This document shows positions 25,108 through 33,230 of a stretch of DNA of 64,000 nucleotides, piece after piece. Position numbers and translations under genes: made by a program. Position 1 is the stretch's first letter; each line of letters begins with the position of its first letter. Below the pieces are notes generated by a model. The model saw nothing but the letters and a program-made list of their open reading frames with translations, searched no databases and had not been told where the DNA came from. Source of the DNA: Salegentibacter sp. Hel_I_6 (GTDB lineage: Bacteria > Bacteroidota > Bacteroidia > Flavobacteriales > Flavobacteriaceae); the NCBI RefSeq assembly GCF_000745315.1, contig NZ_JQNQ01000001.1, forward strand, positions 3,286,001 through 3,350,000, given 5' to 3'.

Positions 25108-26193
25108 CTATATCTGGTTTCGTAGATATTTAGCCTTTTTCTTGACTTTATTTGGGTAACGATTTGTATCAATTATATCTGTTAATAGATTATATACAAG
25201 ATCATCATCTATATATCTAAATAATCCAGTATTCCAAGCTATCCTTTCGGGATTGTTAGCATTACTATAATATTTCCAATATTTTGGTCTATGGGTATTG
25301 AAAATCAATGCTGTGTTTTTATCACAATGAAAAAGTTCATAATTATTATTCCCGTCACTTACAGGCTCAAAATAATTCATTTGTCCAATTGCAAATATGA
25401 ACCTTTCGTTTTCAGGTTCTCCTATTTCTCTTGATGTGAATAATGCAATCTTACCAACCTTAGCATCCAAACACTGAATTGGTTCATTATCGTGTTTTTC
25501 TCCGTGGTAATGACCTGCATAAAAAACGAGTTCTTTTTGAGCAATACAGTCGTGACAAGGTGCGAAATTTGTTGAGAGTTCATTAGAATTTGAGTATTCG
25601 ATATCTTGACAATTTATATCAAAATCAGCTTGAATGCCACACCAAGTTCTATGTTTAAAGTTATATGAAGCAACATTAGGAGAACAAACTCCACTCCAGT
25701 TGGAATCTGTATAAGTTACTTTGAAGGCAATATTTCCATCTTTTTTGGATTTTGAAGAAAGAGGTTCCTTAATTACATTTTGTGGTAACTTAAGTTCTTT
25801 GGCAATACTAAAATTTTGTTCTCTAGTTTTATTTTCGATTTGTTTATATAACTTCTGAATTTCGCTTAGATCAAATTCTAAATATTCAATTCCATAATGG
25901 TCAAATGCGTTTTTGATACTTGTTGCAATAATAGGTGCAGCTAAAATTACACGACTATTTTTAATCAATCCTGCATATTGCAATGCTTGTCCAACATCTT
26001 CCCGTGAAATTGCATCCTTTTTAAGTTCAACAGCGACATTTTTTCCGTTTTTATCTTTAAAAAGTAAATCAACTCTTAGCCTATTGTCTAAGATATGTTG
26101 ACGGGAAATAAATTCCAATCCCTCTTCGAGCAATGGTTCGTGAAAAATTTCAAAAACATCTTCAATTTGTCTTTCAGATAAATTAGGTATCAT
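25108..26193 (-). CDS. PD-(D/E)xK nuclease, NucS/DUF91-like, with unknown C-terminal domain (cassette gene)
   Basis: 361 aa. The N-terminal ~120 residues have the restriction-fold pattern RVDLLFKDKNGKNVAVELKK (D, then E-x-K) followed by DVGQALQYAGLI, as in NucS-like endonucleases. The C-terminal ~200 residues hold conserved-looking Cys (CSPNV, CQDIEY, CHDCIAQ) and FNTHRPKYWKYYSNANNPERIAWNTGLFRYI, which I do not recognise. Nuclease plus recognition domain would suit a restriction or repair enzyme (inference). Confidence 0.72.
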   Translation of the reverse strand: MIPNLSERQIEDVFEIFHEPLLEEGLEFISRQHILDNRLRVDLLFKDKNGKNVAVELKKDAISREDVGQALQYAGLIKNSRVILAAPIIATSIKNAFDHYGIEYLEFDLSEIQKLYKQIENKTREQNFSIAKELKLPQNVIKEPLSSKSKKDGNIAFKVTYTDSNWSGVCSPNVASYNFKHRTWCGIQADFDINCQDIEYSNSNELSTNFAPCHDCIAQKELVFYAGHYHGEKHDNEPIQCLDAKVGKIALFTSREIGEPENERFIFAIGQMNYFEPVSDGNNNYELFHCDKNTALIFNTHRPKYWKYYSNANNPERIAWNTGLFRYIDDDLVYNLLTDIIDTNRYPNKVKKKAKYLRNQI

Positions 26194-26331
26194 ATAGGTC
26201 GGGTTTTTGTTAATTATCGCCAGTTGGCGAAGTAAGGGACACGGATTTGTCGGCTTAGTATTGATTTGTTGGTCAAGTTAATTATTTTCATTCTAACGCT
26301 GCCGGCTATTGGCGATTAACCTTTGTTATAT
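26194..26331. repeat. attC-like recombination site S7
   Basis: Left ATAGGTCGGGTTTTTGTTAATTATCGCCAG (core altered); right CCGGCTATTGGCGATTAACCTTT then GTTATAT. ATCGCCAGTTGGCGAAG pairs with CGGCTATTGGCGAT. ATATAGG complements CCTATAG at the cassette's other end (25097). Confidence 0.62.
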
Positions 26332-27213
26332 GCAGTTTTTGTTGAGCACACCTTCCATTTCCCTATCTTTTGAATCCAAAATATGTTTTTTCGAAGTTAT
26401 ATTAATGATATTCCAATATTCATTTTCATCTAGTACGTCCCACATTAAATTATTACCCTCATAATCTTTTAATTTACCACTTCTTACGAATTCTAAAGTT
26501 TTTGGATGTTTTAAGAACATTTCTTGTTGTTCTTTGAACATTGCTTGAGTGGATTCAATCATTTTCTTGAGAGATTCGTCCGTTCTCTTTGTTAAATAAA
26601 TGCATTCATCAAAATCTTTGTTTTTACCATACACTCCTTGAGCATCATAGCTACGCCATTTATGAACTTTAATAGAAAAAATTTCTGAACCCATATTTTC
26701 AGGGACATTTGAATTCTGTGTTATATCGAAAACTTCTTCTTTAAAATATAAGTTTAAAGTGAATAGAGCTGCTAGAATATTGAATAGGTACTTTAACGAT
26801 CCAAAATGTAAAGATTCATATCTATTATGTTTTAAATTTTGATAAGCGTTATTCCAACTATAAGTTAACTTGTTTTTAAAATTTTTCTCAGTTTTAATGA
26901 ACGGCTTGATAATTTTTTGAGATTGGAAACAAGCAGAAGAACTTATAATAATTACTTTATCTTCCAATTTCCATATTTGATTCAAGTGCTTTATGCAGTC
27001 TTTATCAAATTGTAAATTATTTTCTTTGACTCCTCCATTCTTTTTGTAAAGTTCTTTAGAAATTGATTCTATTTCTGCAGCAGATCTTAAAATCAGATCA
27101 GAAATTTTAGAGGAATAAACATTTATTTGATTATCATCAATATGTATATCATAGGTTAATTTAGCCAATTCTGACTCTATGTTCCTGTATACAGGCCAGT
27201 AAATATTTGTCAT
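26326..27213 (-). CDS. hypothetical protein, possibly HEPN-like (cassette gene)
   Basis: 295 aa, soluble and largely helical. The centre reads WNNAYQNLKHNRYESLHFGSLKYLFNILAALFTLNLYF, a helical pattern with a conserved KHNR that resembles HEPN-type domains; an R-x4-6-H site is not certain. The stop codon lies within the core of site S7, as in the cassette gene at 417. Function unknown. Confidence 0.6.
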   Translation of the reverse strand: MTNIYWPVYRNIESELAKLTYDIHIDDNQINVYSSKISDLILRSAAEIESISKELYKKNGGVKENNLQFDKDCIKHLNQIWKLEDKVIIISSSACFQSQKIIKPFIKTEKNFKNKLTYSWNNAYQNLKHNRYESLHFGSLKYLFNILAALFTLNLYFKEEVFDITQNSNVPENMGSEIFSIKVHKWRSYDAQGVYGKNKDFDECIYLTKRTDESLKKMIESTQAMFKEQQEMFLKHPKTLEFVRSGKLKDYEGNNLMWDVLDENEYWNIINITSKKHILDSKDREMEGVLNKNCI

Positions 27214-27230
27214 ATATTGTGTATTAGATT

Positions 27231-27368
27231 ACAGCTAACGGTTTCGTTTATCGCAAGTTGTGGGGTTAGGGATGCGGACTTGTCGGCTTAACCATTTTCT
27301 TTCTTGGTTTCTAAAATTACACTTTTTCGTTAAAACCCGTCTTTATTTGCGATGAAGCGGTGTTGGCT
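27231..27368. repeat. attC-like recombination site S8
   Basis: Left ACAGCTAAC then GGTTTCGTTTATCGCAAG; right CGTCTTTATTTGCGATGAAGCGGT then GTTGGCT. CGTTTATCGCAAG pairs with TTTGCGATGAAGCG. Confidence 0.7.
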
Positions 27369-27387
27369 GTAGTTTTATACTTATTTT

Positions 27388-28314
27388 TTAGTAAGGAGGT
27401 GTAATATCAGAAAATGGCTCGATATATTTTTTTTGAAAACCGATTCCTGCGTTTTCGTAATTTATTCTCAGATAAACTTGGTCAGAATTCTCATCAATTA
27501 AACCTGTTATAAGGTGTGTTATGAAAAATTCTTTATCAAGAGTTGTCTCAATTGCTAATTTCAGAGTTTGTTCTGTTTTCAACCTTTCTAAAATTGATTG
27601 GCTCAAATACAAGTTTCTTTTTGATTCACGATCGAAGTATTTTAGGCATTGGTTCCCCACTGGAATCCAATGTTTCTTTTCTTTTTCAAAAAATGTTAAT
27701 TCTAAAATATTTACATTCAGTAGTTCATTTAATTCTTCAATACTCGCAGTCTCTAAATTTTTAAAGTTGAAAACTTTATTTTTATTATCCTCCTTTTGAT
27801 ATGGTAGAGGTGTTTTAAAGTATTCAAATTCTTTATTCATCTGCCAGCCCTCATATTCTTGAATGAATTCACCTTTTCCAGTATTTTCCCAATATTCAAA
27901 ATCTCCATTTCCGAAATCTACTCTTTCTAATGTTGAAAAAGACCAACACTGATTTGCTGAAATTATTTCGCCATTTTTTATTTTAGAAAAGTAATAGAGA
28001 ACTTCCTCATCAAATTTTTTAAAATTTCTATGATTTATTCTAATTTCATTCTCATCAAATTCTTTAGAACCACATAAAATTTTAAAATCTGAAAGGTTTA
28101 ATGCAAAAATATACTGTAATAGAAATTCATTATCATTTGTTACTATAAAAGGATGATATTTATCTTCAAAATCATCATTTGCCATTTGCTTAATTATATT
28201 TTCAACAATCCCCAGAACATCTTTTTTGCTAAATATTTTCTCAATATGGTAACAGTTACAGTTGTGATAGTAAAATCTGTTCTTTATAACAATGTAGAAA
28301 ATGTCATTTTGCAT
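27388..28314 (-). CDS. hypothetical protein (cassette gene)
   Basis: 308 aa, soluble, starting 26 nt from the cassette boundary in site S9. N-terminal FYIVIKNRFYYHNCNCYHIEKIFSKKDV, mid-region LNELLNVNILELTFFEKEKKHWIPVGNQCLKYFDRESKRNLYLSQSILERL, C-terminal strand-rich part. No family or catalytic motif recognised. Confidence 0.65.
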   Translation of the reverse strand: MQNDIFYIVIKNRFYYHNCNCYHIEKIFSKKDVLGIVENIIKQMANDDFEDKYHPFIVTNDNEFLLQYIFALNLSDFKILCGSKEFDENEIRINHRNFKKFDEEVLYYFSKIKNGEIISANQCWSFSTLERVDFGNGDFEYWENTGKGEFIQEYEGWQMNKEFEYFKTPLPYQKEDNKNKVFNFKNLETASIEELNELLNVNILELTFFEKEKKHWIPVGNQCLKYFDRESKRNLYLSQSILERLKTEQTLKLAIETTLDKEFFITHLITGLIDENSDQVYLRINYENAGIGFQKKYIEPFSDITPPY

Positions 28315-28457
28315 AATCTCTAATTAAAATTATAGCCAACGTCTCGTATAAAAACTGTGCGAGCTGGCGTGCGTGATTGTCCGCAGGACAATTCGCTATG
28401 CAAATGAGCACGAAATTTTGATTCAAGAACAAATTAAGCATTGTTTTTATATAATGT

Positions 28458-30311
28458 GTGTGCCCAGCATGGGCATCTTTTCTTTTACCGAAAGGTAAAA
28501 GATTAATCTAAAGGGTGCAAGTCCCTTATGGGCAGGGGTGACGCCTTGAACCATTAGTAAGCCGCAAGGTTGCCAACTGCGAAGTTGGGACTGAAGGAAG
28601 CGGGACTACAAACCCTGGTGCTGACGAACAGGAACCGGATATGAGGCTACAAGGTTGGATGAGCAAGCACATCATTGTGATGTCCTAAACATTTCTTTCG
28701 AAATGAATACCGAAGTAGTAGATCCGGCAGGAATCAGGGGAAAGAAGATGTTCTTACCTGGGGAGATCTCCATAGCCACGGGATGGCTTGATGGAGAAGT
28801 CAGCCGAAGTCATAGTAGCCGGTCACCTGATAAGCCGGTGAAGGACTGAACGATAATGGTCTTTAATGAACCTTGGAGTTATTTTATGTTACGGATAGCC
28901 TTCCGGTAGAATAATAGCCTTCGATCAAGCGAGACAACAAATTTGTTTTAGTATTAATGATTAAAGAATTAACAAGTAAAAAGAACCTAAACCAAGCCTT
29001 CCGTCAGGTGTATCGCAACAAAGGAGCAGCAGGTATAGATAACGTCCAAATAACAGGACTCCAATCTATTCTAAAAGCTCACGGTAAACAATACGCCCGG
29101 CAGATAGAACGAGGGGAATATCAGGTGGCTCCAATACTGGGAGTTGAAATACCAAAAAGCAACGGGAAGAAACGTTTACTCGGTATTCCCACGGTTGTCG
29201 ACAGGGTATTTCAGCAAGCATTACATCAGGTTTTGCAACCAGTATTTGAGCCAGCCTTTCAAAATTATAGTTATGGATTCAGACCAAACCGCAATGCCCA
29301 TCAAGCCGTTGCACAGAGCCTTGAAAATATCAATTCTGGCTACCAAAACATCGTCGATATTGATTTAAAGAGCTTCTTTGATGAAGTGGCCCACGATGTA
29401 CTGTTAGACTTGATATTCAAAAAGGTAAAATGCCGGGCTACTTTAAAGTTATTGCGGTCATTTTTAAGAGCTCCGATACAAATTAACGGCAAGTTGCATA
29501 AACGCAGGAAAGGAGTCCCGCAAGGTTCTCCCTTAAGTCCTTTGCTCTCCAATATTCTGCTCAATGAGCTGGATAAAGAACTGGAAAAGCGAGGACACCG
29601 CTATGTAAGATATGCCGATGATTTTAGTATTTACGTTCGAAGTAAACCCGCTGCGAAACGCGTAGGTAATAGTATCTACAAATTTCTCCGGGACAAACTC
29701 CGGCTTCCAATCAATAGGGAGAAAAGTGGCATACGTAAACCTTTAACCTTTAAGGTATTGGGATTTGGTTTTGTACCAACCTACAAGAAAGGAGAAAAGG
29801 CCAAATACCAGCTTGTGGCAGAAGCGTCAAAATGGGAAATATTTAAGTCAAAACTTAAATATATTACCAAAAAGACAATTCCTGCAAGCTTTGAAGAACG
29901 TATCCACAGCATCAACTTATTGTTAAGGGGCTGGATCAATTACTTTAAACCGGCATCCATTCAGGGAAAGCTTAAGAAGCTGGAAGAATGGCTAAGGAAT
30001 CGTTTACGGTATTGCATCTGGCATCACTGGAAAAAGCCCGAACGAAAACGGAAAAACCTTATTCGATTGGGTATTAATCCAGATCAAGCCTATGCCTGGA
30101 GTCGCACCCGAATGGGCGGCTGGGCTGTAGCCCAGAGTCCTATCTTGCGTACCACTATTACCATAAAACGCTTAAAAATGAAAGGTTATGTTGGTTTAAT
30201 CGAATACTATAATCGATAAGTTTCATTATCGAACCGCCGTATACGAGACCCGTACGTATGGTGGTGTGAGAGGCGCACTCCGTCAATTAACGGCGGAGCC
30301 GTCTACTCGAT
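28458..30311 (+). mobile_element. group II intron, class C-like, copy 2 (1854 bp)
   Basis: Same intron as at 6136-7989, in reverse window orientation: starts GTGTGCCC, domain V-like hairpin at about 30232-30266, ends CTCGAT. Junction ...ATAATGT^TAGCTG. It runs antisense to the cassette genes, as known for group IIC-attC introns. A 64-codon frame in its 5' part (28655-28849) is ribozyme sequence, not a gene. Confidence 0.92.
28957..30219 (+). CDS. ltrA: group II intron reverse transcriptase/maturase, copy 2
   Basis: 420 aa, residue-for-residue the same as the protein at 6228-7490: RT motifs with YADD at 219-222, maturase region, no endonuclease domain. Starts about 500 nt inside the intron, in the domain IV position. 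Identity of both copies implies very recent movement or conversion. Confidence 0.95.
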   Translation: MIKELTSKKNLNQAFRQVYRNKGAAGIDNVQITGLQSILKAHGKQYARQIERGEYQVAPILGVEIPKSNGKKRLLGIPTVVDRVFQQALHQVLQPVFEPAFQNYSYGFRPNRNAHQAVAQSLENINSGYQNIVDIDLKSFFDEVAHDVLLDLIFKKVKCRATLKLLRSFLRAPIQINGKLHKRRKGVPQGSPLSPLLSNILLNELDKELEKRGHRYVRYADDFSIYVRSKPAAKRVGNSIYKFLRDKLRLPINREKSGIRKPLTFKVLGFGFVPTYKKGEKAKYQLVAEASKWEIFKSKLKYITKKTIPASFEERIHSINLLLRGWINYFKPASIQGKLKKLEEWLRNRLRYCIWHHWKKPERKRKNLIRLGINPDQAYAWSRTRMGGWAVAQSPILRTTITIKRLKMKGYVGLIEYYNR

Positions 30312-31423
30312 TAGCTGTAGTTATACTTTACTACAGATTCCTTACCATTCCTTTCGATATGAATTGTCATATTTTTTTCCATATGTTTTTTTAAAAAAGT
30401 TGAAAGTTCACAGTATTCTTGAGGTAATTCTATATCATTTATTTTTAATAAAACATCTCCAATTTTTAATTGTCCATTTGTATCAACAATGGTTGAGACA
30501 TAATAGTTTTTTGCATCAAAATTATAAAATATCCAAAATCCATACTTTGAAATATTACTTTCTGGAACATTAAAATCAGAATGCTTTTTCAAATAAATTA
30601 TTTTATCAGATACATCTAAAAAGAAATTAAATTGTTTTATAAAATCAAATCCTATATTATTTTGACTTTGATTATTTAAAGTGAAATTTTGATTTTTTAA
30701 AGATAAATCTCCAAACTCTATATTCTCATTAATAAATTCGTGGTTAATTATTTTATCTTGAGAGCTGTTTATTCCCAATGATCCTTTTCCTATTGATGTG
30801 ATATTTTTATTGTCATTTATGAAATCTGATAGTTTATAATCTGAAAGTGTTAGATCACCATTACTCCCTGTATCAAAACTGGCATATCTTTTTTGTCTGT
30901 CAATTTTTAATTTTATAGTTGGAATATCGTGTTTGTATTTATTTTTGGAAAAACCTTTTAGCTCATCTAGGTCAAATGAATTTTTATTATGGAATTCAAT
31001 TACTCTTTCTTGAGTGTTTACTTCTATTAAAAAACCCTTCATAATATCAATTCCAATTATTCCATCAAGCTGAAGTTCACAAAAATTCATATTCAAGCTT
31101 TCTAAGCTTTTGTATGCAACTTTTTGTTCTGAAAATGTTTTTGCACCAATCTTTAGTTTGGGCAATATAGATACAGGAATATTTTCTATAGTTTTATTAA
31201 TATCTCTGGTCTCTATATTCTCTATTATAGCTAAATTTTTTATTGTATTAGAATTTACCACTGTAATTCCCGCTCCGGTATCAAATAGGAATTTGTAATT
31301 TCTATTATTAATTTCTACTTGAATTATAGGCCAACCTTCTTGTTCTGCATAAGGAAGAATTAATTCTTGCGAAAAGACTGTTGAACTTAAAAATAATAGT
31401 AAATAAAATATTTTGTTTCTCAT
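30311..31423 (-). CDS. secreted retropepsin-like aspartyl protease with PDZ domain (cassette gene)
   Basis: 370 aa from ATG 31421-31423, chosen because MRNKIFYLLLFLSSTVFSQ is a clean signal peptide; an in-frame ATG at 31516 adds 31 charged residues. First aspartyl domain FLFDTGAGITVVN (D-T-G) and LDGIIGIDIMKG; second half ASFDTGSNGDLTL and IGFDFIKQF; C-terminal PDZ-like region YYVSTIVDTNGQLKIGDVLLKINDIEL. A periplasmic or surface protease. The stop codon overlaps the intron junction. Its cassette runs from the S9 core to site S10. Confidence 0.82.
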   Translation of the reverse strand: MRNKIFYLLLFLSSTVFSQELILPYAEQEGWPIIQVEINNRNYKFLFDTGAGITVVNSNTIKNLAIIENIETRDINKTIENIPVSILPKLKIGAKTFSEQKVAYKSLESLNMNFCELQLDGIIGIDIMKGFLIEVNTQERVIEFHNKNSFDLDELKGFSKNKYKHDIPTIKLKIDRQKRYASFDTGSNGDLTLSDYKLSDFINDNKNITSIGKGSLGINSSQDKIINHEFINENIEFGDLSLKNQNFTLNNQSQNNIGFDFIKQFNFFLDVSDKIIYLKKHSDFNVPESNISKYGFWIFYNFDAKNYYVSTIVDTNGQLKIGDVLLKINDIELPQEYCELSTFLKKHMEKNMTIHIERNGKESVVKYNYS

Positions 31424-31570
31424 TTTTATTGTTTTAACTCTGATTAACTTCAAATTTGTTATTGATTTTCGATCAATTATATTTTTATCTATTTTACTGA
31501 TTGTCCTCTTTTTCATTTCTCTTCTTATCCTTAGCCGAAGAAATTAATGGGATTTCTTCAAGAAGGAATT

Positions 31571-31700
31571 ACAGCTAACTCGTTATATCCCGCACAAAAT
31601 ACATATATACCATTCAAAATTACGGGATATTCGTAGTTTTTATAAAATTAACGGATTTTTTTTTAAAATTAAATGCGGAAAACCGTAAAACGCTAACTTT
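31571..31700. repeat. degenerate attC-like site S10, right end of array 2
   Basis: Left ACAGCTAAC then TCGTTATATCCCGC; ATTACAGCTAAC complements GTTAGCTGTAGT at the S9 core. CGTTATATCCCG pairs with CGGGATATTCG at about 31622. The right part is A/T rich and lacks a clear GTTRRRY core before the relaxase gene, so the site looks truncated. Confidence 0.5.
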
Positions 31701-31702
31701 TA

Positions 31703-32596
31703 TCATCTTCTCATTGTGTAATTTCTTCTTTTATTGATTTCCGGCTTAATGGATAATTTTTCTAAACGCTGCTTGATTTCGTCTTTCTCTTTCGGTGAAC
31801 CATTTTTCAAAATACTCTGAACCTCAAATTTTTCTAGTTCCTGGCGTTTATATTTGAAGAAATCATCAAATATCTTCTCGTTCTTCATTATCCATTTGGT
31901 GCGGTCGAAACCTACGTGGTACTTGTTTTTTCCTATAGTCCGGTCTTTAGACCGTTCATTGGCCACCGGGCTCAATTTCATTTTTTGGGTTTTGTCTTTC
32001 CGGCTTACAATAATATGAATATGGGAATTTAATCCTGGTTTATAATCACCAGAGTGGAATAATCCGTTTTTTACATCTTTATCATTCCCTTTAAATTTTC
32101 GAAAATGTTCAATTTTACCAAAATAAACTAAATCCTTTCCTTCATTTAGCCCTTTGCTCTGCCTGTTAAAGTTGGCAGCATATTCATCCATCACTTTACG
32201 CCCATAATCCCTTATCAGTTTATTGAACTTTATATATTCCTCATTTGAAAAATCCCATACACTTTCAACTTTTCTGCCGGCGGCCATTTCGGATAAATGT
32301 GCTAATTCTTTCTGGCTAAAGCTTATGGTAGGAGCGTAATACTTAGCATCCTTCTTACCTAGCTTCTTTTTGTTATTGTCAATCTTATCAATGACCGAAA
32401 TTAAACTTACCTGGTCTGATGTGGCATCAAAAAAATGCTGTTTTCTCTTTTCATAGAGCGCAATTTTTGAGATACTATCCGAGGTTTGTATCTTCTTTTC
32501 TAATTCCTGGTTTTCCTTGTCTAAGTATTGCGCCAGGGAAGAGCAACTGCCGGAATTATTTGCTCCTAAAGAACTATGTGGTTTACTAATTGGCAT
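31703..32596 (-). CDS. relaxase-like mobilization protein (DUF5712 type)
   Basis: 297 aa. GLNSHIHIIVSRKD holds the H-x-H of HUH relaxases, with a basic segment (NERSKDRTIGKNKYHVGFDRTKW) after it, the pattern of the MobB/DUF5712 proteins of Bacteroidota mobilizable elements. It would nick oriT and lead the strand during conjugation driven by another element. The start overlaps the BfmA-like gene by 11 nt. Confidence 0.82.
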   Translation of the reverse strand: MPISKPHSSLGANNSGSCSSLAQYLDKENQELEKKIQTSDSISKIALYEKRKQHFFDATSDQVSLISVIDKIDNNKKKLGKKDAKYYAPTISFSQKELAHLSEMAAGRKVESVWDFSNEEYIKFNKLIRDYGRKVMDEYAANFNRQSKGLNEGKDLVYFGKIEHFRKFKGNDKDVKNGLFHSGDYKPGLNSHIHIIVSRKDKTQKMKLSPVANERSKDRTIGKNKYHVGFDRTKWIMKNEKIFDDFFKYKRQELEKFEVQSILKNGSPKEKDEIKQRLEKLSIKPEINKRRNYTMRR

Positions 32597-33059
32597 TTTT
32601 AAAAATATTTTGAAAGACAGTTTTCAATCCTTTCTTATTTGCTGGGTCTAGATGTTCAGAAAGGGTAATTAAAGCTTTACGTTGTTTAGCTAATTCCTTT
32701 AAAATGTGATTAGCTCTGATCTCTGAGTTATTATCCAGTAAGCCAAGATTTTTATTAATATTCGCTTTGGCATCTTTTAAAGTCTTATCGTAGTTTTGAT
32801 AATATTCATAGGTTTCTTGCCTAAGTGGTTTCAAGATATCACGCTCTTGCACCTTTAGAAATGAAACTAATCTCTTATCTAATTGCTGAATTTTATGGGA
32901 AGGACTTTCATTTTTTAAATCATCCGGATCAATCCCGGTACGCTTAAAATAAAGGATCATTTTTTCTACTAATTTTCCATAAGATTGCCCAAGACTTTCC
33001 GAAAGTTTCTGTAAATCTTTATGGTGTTTTTCCTGAATTTGAATACTCTTGTTTTTCAT
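32586..33059 (-). CDS. BfmA/BtgA-like mobilization accessory protein
   Basis: 157 aa. N-terminal IQIQEKHHKDLQKLSESLGQSYGKLVEKMILYFKRTGIDP is the ribbon-helix-helix-like part of BfmA/BtgA proteins; the rest is coiled coil (YEYYQNYDKTLKDAKANINKNL). Binds oriT-side DNA in known relatives. Upstream of and overlapping the relaxase gene. Confidence 0.8.
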   Translation of the reverse strand: MKNKSIQIQEKHHKDLQKLSESLGQSYGKLVEKMILYFKRTGIDPDDLKNESPSHKIQQLDKRLVSFLKVQERDILKPLRQETYEYYQNYDKTLKDAKANINKNLGLLDNNSEIRANHILKELAKQRKALITLSEHLDPANKKGLKTVFQNIFKNAN

Positions 33060-33179
33060 CTTTTATAAATTTTAATGCTGATAATCAGATTAGTAAATGT
33101 TATTCTGTAATATTCTTATAAAACTCTATAACTTAATACTTCCGCTTAAGTCAATGATAGCCGGATTTTAGCCTCGCAG

Positions 33180-33220
33180 AGCAAGTTGAAATAGGGGCCG
33201 CTGCCCCTGTTCAACTTGCT
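33180..33220. other. palindrome, candidate oriT or terminator
   Basis: AGCAAGTTGAA-atagGGGCcgctGCCCctg-TTCAACTTGCT: an 11-bp perfect outer stem and an inner GGGGC/GCCCC stem, 121 nt upstream of the BfmA-like gene and 11 nt after the primase stop. A comparable palindrome precedes the other BfmA-like gene at the same distance (52424-52474). Confidence 0.55.
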
Positions 33221-33230
33221 ATAACCTTCG

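Larger units (their letters stand above)
28331..30316. repeat. attC-like site S9, split by the second group II intron
   Basis: Without the intron: TATAGCCAAC, then GTCTCGTATAAAAACTGTGC ... GCATTGTTTTTATATAAT, then core GTTAGCT. The inner palindrome GATTGTCC-gca-GGACAATT shows it belongs to the A1-A4 type, reversed. TATAGCCAAC complements GTTGGCTGTA at the cassette's other end (27362). The intron sits between GT and TAGCT of the core. Confidence 0.75.

Noticed and set aside
28655..28849. A 64-codon frame present in both introns (also 7598-7792).
   Set aside because: It lies in the ribozyme part of the intron upstream of the maturase gene; both copies being identical adds no independent support.
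22030..31700. Regularly spaced repeats as a CRISPR array.
   Set aside because: Spacing is 0.5-1.2 kb with a gene in each interval, repeats are ~130 nt and divergent, and no cas genes are present.
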